64,000 bases of DNA, taken from contig CM073324.1 of the NCBI GenBank assembly GCA_037043015.1, positions 28,498,097 to 28,562,096 of the forward strand, in the 5' to 3' direction. The number at the start of each line of letters is the position of its first letter. Within the stretch, counting starts at the first letter, position 1. The notes beneath the pieces are model-generated. The model was not told where the DNA came from. It saw only the letters and a list, made by a program, of their open reading frames with translations, and made no database searches. Shown in pieces: positions 24,085-36,100 of the stretch. The position numbers and the translations under genes are program-made. Origin of the DNA: Bryum argenteum (Eukaryota; Streptophyta; Bryopsida; Bryales; Bryaceae).

Positions 24085-24500
24085 ACTTAACCTCTTAACG
24101 TCTAACCAACCCAAAATGAGCTTTTGTTGTTTTGGGTAGCCTCGATAAATGGTTTGAAATTGATATCTTTGCCTAAGATTTTTATTGGATATTGCTATAC
24201 TACAAGGTGTATGTGTGAGTATTTGCAAAGTCAAATTTCAAACTAAGAACTTTTTAATGCAAAGTTTTCTTTTCAAGTCCAAATAGGACAACAAAATATA
24301 TAAAACTAAATAATTAGTATTTTTGGAATTTATTTTAGGAAATATGTTCGTATTGGTGTTATTGTTGAGATTGTTAAAAATCAAGTTCAAGCTCTTACCA
24401 ATTTTACAAGGGCAGCTTTCAGAATTTACAAGTACAAGCTTTAAAGTCTGCCAAATACTTAACACAGAAACTATTTTGTGAGATTGTAACAGTCAAAGTT
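24085..24500 (+). repeat. R2 element, truncated copy
   Basis: It starts with CTTAACCTCTTAACGTC, a degenerate form of the R2 end. It then follows 15812-16230 in the same order: GGGTAGCCTCGAT, GGTGTATGTG, AAGTCCAAATAGG, AAATATGTTC, AATTTTACAAGGGCAGC. It stops where the R3 copy begins. Confidence 0.55.
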
Positions 24501-24514
24501 GCTTTGTGACGGTT

Positions 24515-25900
24515 TGTTTCAAGAGTTTCAAAGAGTTTGAAGAGATTTGGTAGGTACATGGTATTCATTGCTACCAAGAGTTGATTAGATCTCATTAACA
24601 CTTGTATGTCGTCGCGGCGTTGCCACGCTCGCTCGGATACTATCACCATGCCCCTCTTGTTTTTCTCCTAGATCAAAGATTATGTCATTTTTGTAATTTT
24701 TGGGAAATTGGGGGCCATAATTACTTGAATATTCAATATCTCAAGATTTGCCGACCCGTTGCACAATCCAATTATTTTCTATAAATCTACAAATAAAATC
24801 CACTTCCAATGACACCTCATGTGGCTCGATCCGGCCGCCGGTCCTCCGGATTATAATGTCACAAAACAAAACAAAACAAACAAAACAAACCACCTACCTT
24901 GAATAATAGACTAGTATGCCTTCGCAGCATTTCCACGCCCACTTATATACTTTGACGACGTCCCTCTTGTTTTTCTCTTAGGTCTATAATTTGTTAAGTT
25001 TTGTAATGTTTGGTAATTTGGGCCATAATTACTTGAGATTTCAAAAGCTCAGAATCCATCAACATGTTTTGGGATTCAATTTTTTTTCCACAATACTACA
25101 AATAAAACCCGCTTCCAACAACACAGGTCTTGTGCGACTCAATTGGACCAACGATTCCTGCGATCATAATGTCACTTGTAAAACAAAACAAAACAAACTA
25201 CCTGCCTTAAATAATAGAATAGCGAAATAGAATAACAAGGCGACGAGGGGACAAGGAATGAGGAACATGAGAATGGGGGCGGAGAATGAGGGAATAGAGG
25301 ACGGGATACTTGGAACAAGGGTTGGAGGACGGGGAACAAGAATTGAGGAACATGGGATAATTTTTGAAGAGCACCAAATAAAGAGTTGCCCTATCATAAA
25401 CGACAGGGACCTTACTTGTAAATAATATAAGCCCTCATAACAAGTTTTGAAAGAGAGGAAAGTGGATCTCAACATTTCTATGTTACCCATATAAAAATGG
25501 CAATTTTTGATTTCCTCGTCTTATGGTAATATGAAAAGAAATTTACAAAACTATACAAATTTGAGAAACATTTATTTTAATCTGTTATTTCGGAATAGAG
25601 TACAAAAATGCTTGTACTCACTATTCATTTCTTGAAAGAGAAAAATTCAAACAATTTGTACCGTTGACATGTTTCAAATTTGTGATGTTGGAAATATAAA
25701 TCTATGAAGGTCGTAGATACATAGTTTCTGGCCCACATTATTGTAGCATGCGCTCAATACCAAGTCTATATGAATTTGAGTATGAATTTGAGTTAAGAAT
25801 CTCAAATGTCAGGTACAATTTTTCACTTACCATAATGTCCACGATGCAAATCAGCCATCGCTCAGAAGAACTTTTGTCTCCACTTTGAACGCCGTTATTT
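24515..25900 (-). repeat. Repeat R3, right copy with insertion
   Basis: The reverse complement matches 4290-5010. The R3 part is split: 24515-24601 matches about 4917-5000 and 25216-25900 matches about 4290-4920. The intervening 24602-25215 has no counterpart at the left copy, so it was inserted here or lost there. Confidence 0.8.
24602..25215. repeat. 305-bp tandem duplication inside R3
   Basis: Two adjacent units, about 24602-24910 and 24911-25215, share in order GCATTTCCACGC or GCGTTGCCACGC, CCCTCTTGTTTTTCTC, GGCCATAATTACTTGA, CTACAAATAAAA, ATAATGTCAC, AAAACAAAACAAA, CTACCT or CTACCTG, and AATAATAGA. Identity looks like about 70 to 75 percent by eye. Each unit ends in an AAAACAAAACAAA tract, so it may be an independent short element inserted twice or duplicated after insertion. 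Confidence 0.8.
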
Positions 25901-25919
25901 CACTGGAAGAGAGGTGGTC

Positions 25920-26830
25920 TCAATAGAGCCACGAGTAAAACTGTAGTGATACTTCAAATTGCTTATTGAGCTCAATCGTTGTTTGCGCGACCGAGGGCCA
26001 AACCACTGAGCTCACTAACAAAAATTTGCCTTTGAGGATGTTTAACCCTTGGAATGACTTCAAGAGAGAAATAGACTCTCTTGTTGATTTCCTTACAAAC
26101 AAATTTTAAAAAATGAATTTTAAAAAATAAATGAAATTTAAAAAATAAATAAATTTTATTTTATTTTATTTTATTTTTAAATATTAAAAAAAGGAAGAAG
26201 AAGAAGAAGAAGAAGAAGCAAATTGGAGAAAACTACCTCTGCCACAAACACGGAGAGACTAAAATGGGTGGGCATATCAATATTCCAGTCAAGGAGTTGA
26301 GGTATGACTAACAAATCCGAACCAAGCAAATCCAAATAGTAGCCGCTTAGAGATCTCCAATTGAAACAAAGGTTTTTGGAGATGTGCTCATTGAAAGGTG
26401 ATCCGTGCCTTGAAGTAATCAAAAACAACATGGTCATGTTTTTCATAGTAGTCATGTTGCATCCTTCCTATGTCACACTCATACATTTACAAAGGGCTAT
26501 TCAACACTATATCAAATTTTGGTGTTGAATAGTCGTACAAAATGGCATGCACACCTCTATTGGATTTCCAACTTTGAGCTCTCATTTCTCGGCGCTAATA
26601 AGGTTTTTGAAATACTTGAAGCAGTGTCACCTTCTCACATCCCATGAAATAACCTTTTTTGCAAGATGAATACAATTTGCAAAAGACATATTCACTCATG
26701 TTTTGAGTAAACCCAACTACTTGACTCGAATATTGGGTAATAACAAACCACTCCATCTCACAACGCACAAGAAAATGATACAAATCATTTATCAAGACTA
26801 ATTTTATTATTGTAAGAACATCTTTTTATG
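25920..26830 (-). pseudogene. Possible degenerate coding fragments, unidentified
   Basis: Three minus-strand frames follow one another (26595-26795, 26177-26455, 25920-26102) and translate to sequence with normal-looking composition, including a Trp/Phe/Cys-containing stretch in the first. They are separated by stops and by an (AAG)n run near 26193-26217. I recognise no family. They may be the remains of a mobile-element protein next to R3, or chance. Confidence 0.2.
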
Positions 26831-27220
26831 CTCATTTGAGAAATACACGCTAGAATGAACATTCAAATTGAAATTGAATATTTAGTGTGTGAAGTGTCTA
26901 TACATTCTATATTTTATTCTTTCACTCAAAAATAAAATGTAGTAAACTCTATTGTGATAGCAACGGACTTCACAGTTTCCGTGTCGGATCATTTTTGAGT
27001 GCAAGAAACAATTTCAGAGCTGGTTGGGGTTGGGAAACTGTCCCTCAAATCAGAATTCGTAAGCAATGTGTAGCCCACTGTACAAAAGTCACATAACAAA
27101 ACCTCATTCAGATTTTCAAGAGGAGAACAACTAAGGCTGATTGGGTGGTTGTAATTGGGTGGTTCAATGCTTGTTAAGAGATTGGGATGATCTCACTAAG
27201 CTTCTAACCGTCTTGCTTCT

Positions 27221-27590
27221 TAACCCTTAAAGGTCCTTCCACTCCTCAATGGGCAGCCCGAAATTGGATTTCAGCATCTTTTGGACTTGGGCAACATGAA
27301 TAGTGCACTTTCTGAACTTGGGCAGCATGAATGAACCAATCAATGATGAGTTTGCAACCTCCTACAAGGTTTTGTGCAATCCAAACCTACCTACCACAAT
27401 CCTTTCAAAGCACAAATCACTTATACAAATTGCGATTTGAATTGTAGGATTTCACTTTGTAGATGCATCACAAAAAGGAGACCAGAATGATATAAAAAAA
27501 TAAGTGAAAAATTGGGAATCAAAAGAGCTACAGGCAAGATTCTGTTGGAAAACAGCCCGAGGGGCTGACAGGCGCCTTTAAGGGTTAACA
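27221..27590. mobile_element. Short inverted-repeat element, R2-type ends
   Basis: The left end TTAACCCTTAAAGG (27221) is repeated inverted at the right end as CCTTTAAGGGTTAA (about 27574-27587). The subterminal GGGCAGCCCG near 27259 is matched by an inverted CAGCCCGAGGGGCTG near 27555. The total length is about 370 bp, there is no open frame, and the ends resemble those of R2. This is the pattern of a miniature inverted-repeat element. Confidence 0.65.
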
Positions 27591-27599
27591 GCCATTCAA

Positions 27600-28257
27600 T
27601 CAAATAATTAGCCATGCAATAAAATACATCTCGTCGCTAGTCAAGAGGCCAATAACCCCAAGAACGCAGACGACTGTGGGCAAGGAAATTTCAGACCAGA
27701 ACAAATACTGATGCTCTACCGGGCTGGTCAAACGCATCCGGAGAACAGAGATACATGGATTACGGGTACTTCATTTTTTCTCCACACATCGAGATAACCT
27801 TGATCATTGTAAAAATGAACTTATGTAATTATAACATCTTTCACGAGGCTGTTCATGAATATGATGAACATCTCTTTAAAAACAGCTGTACAAACTTGGG
27901 CGCGGATCTAGCACCCTAGCCTAATCCATAAAATGAAATGCTGAATGACATGAATGACATGTTAGCATGTTCATCCACTTTCTTCATGTTCGCATGTTTG
28001 CTTCAACCTTTCTCCAATTATGTGGTACCCAAAACACCTGTCCAGCGGTTTTTGAGGCCAAGTGAGGGACTAGTAGAACCAGATCTTACTCTCTAAAATG
28101 TTCCTGGGTGAAGAGGTGAATATTTCCACGATCCAGACCACCTAAAATGAGCTAGCAGTACAAATTTTAGGCTTCTCCTTGGCAGGATAGTCGAGTGTAT
28201 CTACTGTTTCCGCGGACTTGCGGCTTCAGTGCCACCAAAATCGAGGTGAGATTGCCA
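27600..28257. other. 3' flank of the GOLD-like gene
   Basis: No open frame of note. The stretch next to 28257 is expected to be the 3' UTR of the minus-strand gene. No clear poly(A) signal was chosen. Confidence 0.5.
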
Positions 28258-31200
28258 TCACGACTCCACGGCGACCGGACCTTCGCCTGCTGCCTCTTCT
28301 AGCACTGGCGGGATTTCATCTACTTTGTAACGCAAGTACTGCAACAATTTAACAATCAGGCGATCAGGGGAAAAATCTTTAACACCCAACGGTACTCACT
28401 TTGCATAGTCCTTGCGCAGCACTTTCTGCTAAGCAAGGTGCATACTCTTAGTAAGAGTGTGTGGCTTCTACAACCAATCACAGCAGCTTAGTGCGTCCTT
28501 TGCGTAGCAATGATTTGTAACCTCGTAGACCTCGCCAAGTATCATACATAGCCGCCGTCAAAAGATATGCTGAAAGTATGAGTTTCCGTACCTTGCGGTA
28601 AAAGTTTGAATACGAATTGTCCCATATCAACTTGTAGTTGCCCACACATGGCGACTGGAAACTACCCTGTAAAAAGGTGACAGACAACAATCTACATGTT
28701 CAGCCTTCCGAGTAAGAGCGAAGAGTCAGTTTGATGACCACAGGCGTCACAAACCTGAAAGATTATACTTTCCTCACTGAAGTACAATTTTATAATAACA
28801 GACTCAATTGCCACATACTCAGAAGAGGTTCTTATCTGAAATATACATCAAAGGAAGAAAGTTCTGAAAGAACCACCTGATGCGATTCATGTTTTTGATA
28901 TGGAATCATGTGCCTTGAGCCTTGTTTTGAGTCAACAAATTCCACGCTGAACCCAATATCCTGATATGCCAGTTTACTGTTAGCAACCTAGCTAAAGGCT
29001 ATATATTTGGTGCAAGAGATGAGCAAGAGAAAAAAGATTCACAGCACACCAGATTGGGACCTTCACCCTTTTATACCTCCTATATAATGCGTACCAAATC
29101 TGATAAATTCGGTGGCCTTGAAGAATCTTTTAAGCATAAGTCTGGACTACAAGTAGTAGGACCACTTCATTAAATTGAAAGTGAAGGTAACGACCAGTGC
29201 TTGATGGTAAAGAACATTGCGATGTCGCAATATTACCCTAGCTACGTATAAAAATTACATAAACTACGATTCAACTAATTCCTCGACCTTCAATGACATA
29301 AAATATTTTCCTTCAGATAACATACCAAGTCAAAGCAAGATGTATTACAGAAATTTCGATACCTTTCCAGAAGTCAGTCGAAAATCCCAGGCAACCAATG
29401 CACCTTCATATTTTACCGGAAGAATAACCTGAACACGAATAAACGATTCGTCAAGAATAGCAAAGCATAAAATTTCCCAGAACTTAAAATGTGATGCTGT
29501 GACCGTGCGCCACATACAGACTTCTCTTAAGATATCAAAGAGACTTTCAATTCTGATGGGACATTAAAGAGAACTATTTGCAGTCCAGCGTACAAACTTA
29601 AAACAATCAAATATACATGTTCAACGTTGACCAAGTAAATATTATAAGTTGTATAGCCAACTGAGGGGTATTGCTGAGCTCACCTCGTAAGTTTTCCCCG
29701 CAGCAACAATTGCCTCCTTAAAATCTGCAGCAGCAGCACTGCAGAAGGCCAAGTTTCTAGAAATCAGATAATCCTCAAGGACTGGAAAAGGATAACGTTA
29801 TTGAAAAACAGCAGAAATCGTTCACAATAAAAGACTGCTATTTAGAATAGTAGGTAAGTTCAACATAGAGAGGAAGCGCGGATTCAAGTGAGTAAGATAC
29901 ATACTTGTCCGGAGCTAGCCCCGCTTCTTCCGGAGTAATAAAGAAAGGAGAATTCTTGAACACTTCCCTGCAAAAATGATACGTAACATACTAAGTTATA
30001 AATCGTCACGTGCAACCTACCACAAGAAAACACCATCTCGTCTAACTGGAACAGAAACCTCCCGTAGGATGACAGTTCTAAAAGCACCACAAACCATAAA
30101 AAACCTGGAGTTCTTCTACATTGCAAAACAGGAATGTCCATGATTGACCTTTACATTTGTATGTATAGAAAGAATTATTGAACGGACTGTTCCAAAGTTT
30201 GATGAGGAGAGACCAGAATGGAGAAAAGGCCACACAATCCCAAACAACCAGTCTCTGGGAACACCCATATTCATAAGAGGTTCGCAGAGGAACCATTGTT
30301 CTAAATGTACAGTTTCTGAGACACCTAAGCTGTGCAGAGTAAGATGCAAACTATCGAAAAGAACAAGACTGCGTAAAGTTTGTGATGGTAAAATATACTA
30401 ACAAACACTAGATTCAATTTGACAAAGTCTTTGGACACAATGAACGCGTGAATTTATGAAGTTAAACATGGAAGAACCAAATAATGATGCAAGCTGACGT
30501 ACTGGATGAAGTCAAGATAACGTGTGAAGTCGTAAATATAAGCTTTCAGCGACTGCTCCAGCACATCCAAATATTCCTCCTTGTTCCTGCGTCGATGACA
30601 GAAAATATCCAAGATGAAAGGTACAGAACTTATAAGTACGTTCGTAAGTAACTATCATTAATCACTGCATGTGTATTATGCAAATGTTATGGAGCGATAA
30701 CGGTAACCATAGATCGCAAAGCGCTGCTCTCAGCTTGCGCTGACTCATCTGATCATGTGCTGTAACATTGTGGATTCTTAACTGATGTATTCCGCAACAA
30801 CTACACTCACTAAATCGACCAGAGAGGGAGTCACTAAAATAAGATACCAACAAGCAACTGCAAGCAATACTTGCAGTCATTCACATAGTGCAAGAGTCAA
30901 AAAACCGAGATGCCATGTGAAAGCGGGAGAACTTTAAAAGAGGTAAATACTCACAAGTCTTCATCATCAAACGCAGACCACAGCATTGCAAGCAAAACTC
31001 GAATAGCAACTACAAAGGTTGTGAGCTTGTAGACAGAAGGTCCATATCGCTCTCTCTGCTCCTCCATTGGCCTGCACACAAAAAGCAAGCGCACCACATA
31101 AGTCCCCAAAGCATGAATCTTTCAGTGTACTGCGCAACATAGTACAATTAACAAAGTGATCCAAGAGCATGTAGAGTATGAGATATCTTTCTTGGTTCCA

Positions 31201-34092
31201 GTAACCCATTGTTAAGACTATCTCTCTTATATGATGCTCGAAGTGGATACATAAGAAATCTTGAACTGATAATTAAATATTCACGAAAACTTGCAAGTGA
31301 AGGACATGAATAGACGCATGGAAAAGACGCCAATGACTACTCCCGATGCCTAATCGGATCAGGTCTACGTGCAAAGGCTGAGCAGATGAGCACACATACC
31401 CGTGATCATCGTTGATTTTGCAAACGAAATCCAGTAACACCTGCTCGCCCCCATAAGAAATAAAGTCACGTTAAAGTAGAACCAAGGCTTCCCGAAAGTC
31501 ATGTAGAAATCAAAACATTGAAATTGCTCTCAAAGAACCGATGAGAGAGAAAATAGGAGAAGTATCTAAAGTCAAACGAAACTCAACCGAAACGATGTTC
31601 TCAAAACAGAACGAAAAAGTGTTCACCGCGTCCAGGACGTACCTGAGGACAGCCCACAAGATACTTGACAAGTTGCCGAAAAACTCCGGATGCAGATCCA
31701 AACTGCGCTAATTGACGCCGCCTGAACATGGACCACAAATCCATGGCGAAAGTAAAATTAGACGATGAAGCAAGCGATTTAACAACAGAACCAAAAAGTA
31801 AGCTTCGAGCAAGTGACAGTCTACATAAGACAGAAAAAATTGAGATTCTAATGTACGCTATAAACAGTCAAGGAGGGAAGGTGAGTGCCATCGTCTATTC
31901 TGCATGAACGTATCTCATTTGTACCACAAGCGCATCGTCCATAAAAATATATCCATAAAAGTATAAAAATATAGATTGAGCTCAAATGAGAAGGATCTTG
32001 CGACAACAAAGGACACCTTTCCATTTGCTGGTTCCAAAGAAGTACATATTTGTCGTGAATACTCCCCCCAGCAGCCATGAGATTATCAACCTCAGCTTGT
32101 TTCTTTCTCTCAGAACGCTCCCGAAGTTGTTTAAGATAAGTCAGCCGAAAATCTTGAGGCATGTACGTAAGCACTGCACCAGCACATTACAATTAGACTT
32201 CTGTACCTCTAGGTACCAGATACTACGAGGTACTCTTGCAGTGCCCCCGCAAGAAATCCTGAACTGCAACCTCATCGAATCGTCAACTGTAGTAAGAAGG
32301 ATCGCACTAGGAGACTGGCCCAGGCTTTCTCCGGGAATACCACCAGTGATGCAGTAGAATTAGCGCACGGCGTGTGCTAATTACAAACCCCAAGCAGAGT
32401 TTGTGCTGGGACCATTCGTGAACGAAAAATGTCCGCCTTTTGTAAGTTTTAGGAGCAAACGGTGGATCAATTTAGGCGACATTTGAAATTACCACTCAAC
32501 GCAATTACAGAGGCAATTTTCTTTCGTGCTGTACTTACCCATACTGAAAATCCTATCACTCTGCGCTTTCTGAAATGCCTCAAGTTTAGACAGACATTCT
32601 TTTAGATCAGCTTCAAGCTTCGTCACGCGCTCAGCGACTGACTTCAACTCAGGAGTACCTTCAGCCTTCAGCTGGAACATCACGAGAAACAATTGTAAAG
32701 CGATCACCTTGCAGAAGACATTCACACTGATGGAAATGCAAGTTGTGTTGGCACGTCTGAGGACTAGGATGATCAGAACTCGTTTCTCATTTTCATTGAA
32801 AAAGGCTATTATTCACGGCCCACATTGCTACTGGCGTTAAGACAATGAATAGCATGGCACCACTACATCACATACAGAAAAGACCTTCACCATACATATC
32901 AGACAAGACCTTCATATTACACATTACAGACCGAACATACCGCAACTTAACCAAAAGAGGAAGAGATAACTCACTGATGAAGGCCACCTCTTGTTCGAGA
33001 CAAGAGAAAGTATCTCTTCGATTTGCTCTCGGTTTCTCCACAGATTTTCGTCCAGCTTGTGAGGAGCTGGAGCTTCGAGTTTCTTGATCAGCGCAGCATT
33101 TCCTGAGGAAGGCAAAAACGGCATCCACTGATATTCATCAAAATCGCTCGTCTAATTCAAAATCTAGAAACTGCACCTTCAAATACAAGAATGAGGCATA
33201 GATTGATCGTCGTATTCAAACATATTCATCCTTTGAATATTATATCGCGGCCCAGCATCTGAGCAGTACGGAGAACCAAAAGCACATAGTGATATCCATC
33301 ACACCCGCAGAGCATCGCGAGAGAGCACTAAGTGACAGAAAATTGTGAAACTTGCAGCCTCTTACTAAAATTAAGTTCGCCTCTCGAAAGACCTAATTTC
33401 CTACTTCTAGAAAACAACGAATGATTCTCCAAGAGGAATAAAGTCACAAGTACGCACAACTTGCAACAACGACAGCACGAGTGCCGGAATTCGGGTCATC
33501 CAAACGCATGAAGGCGCTACAAGACAATTCACGTGCGCTCCTGCTGAGGAGCTCAGGCTCCTCAACGCCCTCTACTAGATTACCGAGGTACAAAACCCTA
33601 GAGCTCCAGAGTTTCCGACTTGGCGCCATGACGTAGAGTTCGAATTACTAGAATTTGACCGGAAGGACCAGGATTGATGGATAAGGGAAAGATCGTAGGC
33701 GACCTAAAACTGATAATAAATAATATGCACCGACAGTACAGACCTAGTGTGCGTAAGGCGGCAAAGGAAGAAAAGTAGAGCGATCGAGCTCTTAAAATCA
33801 AGGAACTAGGACGTGCAAATTAACAAGCACCACTTGATTGTGATGACAGGCATACGTAGGGTTGGGGAAAACATCGAAAGGGTTTGTAGACGAGTATAGA
33901 GATGATGGAAAAAGGTAGAGATGACTTACCAGCGACATCAGGGCGGAGAGCATGCGCTTGCAAGGCATGGTCGTGGAGGGAGACAAGGAGCGTATCCACA
34001 GCCGGGGCCACGGGCGGAAACGGGTACTTGTCATAGAATTTGGCCAGAAACGCCCGGGTGATGGGCACCAAGCCGGCTGTGGACGCCGCCAT
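28258..34092 (-). CDS. Coiled-coil protein with C-terminal GOLD-like domain
   Basis: I rebuilt 14 exons with GT-AG introns and matching phases (minus strand, in order of translation): 33930-34092, 32975-33102, 32539-32671, 32017-32173, 31643-31721, 31400-31440, 30955-31071, 30503-30586, 29905-29967, 29684-29738, 29363-29428, 28877-28960, 28592-28666, 28258-28338. They total 1326 nt, or 441 residues. Residues 1-55 are a hydrophobic and aromatic N-terminus (MAASTAGLVPITRAFLAKFY). Next come PHKLDENLWRNREQIEEIL, a heptad coiled coil at about 98-141, a basic RERSERKKQAE helix, GGSIHDKYVLLWNQQME, and LVKYLVGCPQ. The final ~110 residues are beta-rich, with GKTYE, ALVAWDFRLTSGK, DIGFSVEF, GNYKLIWDNSYSNFYRK and LRYKVDEI, a pattern I know from GOLD domains. 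From memory the family is conserved in plants and poorly characterised. A link to Golgi or lipid trafficking is inference only. Confidence 0.85.
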
Positions 34093-34600
34093 CGCGATCC
34101 TTGCCGGTCCCGAAGGCTGGCCTCACTGTAATCCCTCGAAGCGTACGGGGCCGATCGCGCAACAAGGCGAGGGCGAGGGCAAGGGCGATGAGGATGGACG
34201 GACGAACGGCAGTCGGTAGCGATGGCGACGGAGAAGAATGATGATGCTGATTGCAACGATGAGGGAGGGGCAAGGCACGGCAATGATGGAGTGAAAGAGC
34301 AGCAGCATGAGCGCAATGATATTATGTTAACATCATCAAACTTTAAGTTACATTAGTATAAGCTCAACATTCAGGAGATGCGCGTGGACGGAGCCGGCTG
34401 GCGCAACCCAACAGCAGGCGATGCCAATGACATGGATCGCCAATGGCATCTCTCGCTGATTCTCTGCACCTTCTCCGCCATTCCCCACTGCCCGTCTGAA
34501 CGGGTCCCTCTCCTCCTTTCTCTTATTATTTCCATTTTCTTTCTTGGCCCAACTAGGCCTAATGTATTAATTGATTGACAATATACACATGACCGGCAGC
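34093..34600 (-). promoter_or_regulatory. Probable promoter and leader of GOLD-like gene
   Basis: The sequence upstream of the start codon is GC-rich to about 34290 and again at 34380-34510. Several overlapping frames here disagree with one another and have no family match. I see no clear TATA box. The start codon at 34092 was chosen because it opens the only frame that splices in phase into the next exon. Confidence 0.4.
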
Positions 34601-35036
34601 CAAGGCTCGGCAGAATTTCTAAACTTCTTTTCAAAACTTCTTTTTTTAGCTTCTATCTCCATCTTCTTCATCCCTTTGCAGCTCAAAATCCCGAAATTGC
34701 ATTTTCCAGAAATCCCAAAATCTAATACCACTTTGCACAATGGGAGCAAAGCACAATGGGAGCAAGGTTACCGGAGGACAAGAATATTCTTCTACTATCA
34801 ATTTGACTACGTACCTTTACTTGGCATCATATGTACTTACAGATTATTTTTGTACTTTCGAATATGCTTAATTGAAATATTATAAATACAATGCATGTAA
34901 AAAAAATTGTATGTATGTAAAATATTCCTCACATATATAAAGAATATTACATATAATCCAAACATGAATCATAGTCTTTTAAAACCTTCAATTGTATGAT
35001 ATCCGTGCTAACTACTATCAAAGTATCAAATCAACT

Positions 35037-35230
35037 TTTAACCCTAAACGTCCATTCGGTATTTTTAGCCAAAATCTCATTCTTGATGACATAGATAAAA
35101 ATAAATATAAGCTATTCAAAATCTCAACCATGCAAAATTGTAATAGACTTGTTGTAAATCATGTGAACCTAAACTTGGCTCTTGGATCCTTATAGATTGC
35201 GAGATCATAACGTTTTCTTGGGCAAAACAT
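35037..35230. repeat. Possible R2 fragment
   Basis: TTAACCCTAAACGTCC at 35037 resembles the R2 end, and GAGATCATAACG near 35200 resembles an internal R2 word. The rest is too degraded to align by eye. The surrounding 34600-35380 holds no gene. Confidence 0.35.
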
Positions 35231-35379
35231 GCTAAAAAATATCATCATTTTTATATTGAAGTGAAAATACTACCAACATGAAATTTGCAATCAAAAAATA
35301 TCTTACTAGAAAGTTGTTCATCTTCATTCCAAAGACTCTATCATACCAAAAAAATTCATTAAAAAAACACCTTGGCTCA

Positions 35380-35960
35380 AATACTAGCCTTGCAATGGTG
35401 AAAACCGCCAAACAATTTACAAAGGAAAAAGAGTCCAAATCTAGATCCCTTGCACTCAAATCCATTCCTTGTCTTCAATGTACCTTCGATCAAGTCATGG
35501 TTTTACCACAGAGACAAGACTACAATTTCAATTTGTCCCACGAAATAAAGTCGAAATCTGACGGTGAGTAAAGGACATATAGCTCTTTAAAAATAATCCA
35601 TTTTCACTTCTTCTGACGTAGAAACATCATTGCAGATTTAATTCCAATGTTATCCGGATCGGTAAATTCCAACTACAAAGTTGTTGGGATGCATCTAAAG
35701 ATTACACTTATGTAAAATTAAAAAAAAAAAAAAAAAAAAAAAACAATAAAAACTATGTCTTATTTTACATAATTGGCTTGCAATGGTGAACAATCCAACT
35801 CTTTGAAAACGCAAAAGCAAAAGTTTCCTCCACTCAAATGCATCTCATTTATTCATACTCTAATTGATGGGTCTAACATTTTCTATACACAAACTAGACT
35901 TGATTTGTAAACCAAACCAAATGATTTCGTCAAAAATGGAGTCTCATTAATGTTCTTTTT
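35380..35960 (+). repeat. Dispersed repeat R1, second copy
   Basis: Direct-orientation match to 1-620: CCTTGCAATGGTGA, AAAGAGTCCAAATCTAGA, CCTTGCACTCAAAT, then ACATAATTGGCTTGCAATGG, CAAAAGCAAAAGTTTCC, ACACAAACTAGACTTGATTT. An A run at 35718-35743 interrupts it where the left copy has a shorter A run near 346. Confidence 0.7.
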
Positions 35961-35979
35961 GGCCAGAATGTTCTTTCCG

Positions 35980-36100
35980 GATAGATAGATAGAAACTCCG
36001 GTCCCTTTCTAAGGGGCCGGCGTGAATGAAGTGTCCGTTCGTAATGCTAATATCCCGATGGCCACCGGACAAGGGGAAAGTTCTTTTCGGACACCAAAAA
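35980..36100 (+). repeat. Short dispersed repeat, copy 2 of 2
   Basis: Matches 2470-2590 in order and orientation (AGATAGATAG, GGTCCC, GAAGTGTCCGTTCGT, GATGGCCAC). It sits directly after the R1 copy, which supports the two being one element. Confidence 0.55.

Noticed and set aside
24602..24910. CRISPR-like spacing of repeated words
   Set aside because: Two long diverged tandem units in a plant nuclear sequence, with no short direct repeats or spacers.
28406..28433. Possible exon reading VLRKDYAK in the GOLD-like gene
   Set aside because: It has splice-like borders, but including it puts the last exon out of frame. Skipping it restores LRYKVD, as in the family.
34031..34316. Minus-strand frames of 60 to 172 codons upstream of the GOLD-like gene
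   Set aside because: They overlap the first exon in other frames or lie in its leader. Only the frame from 34092 splices correctly.
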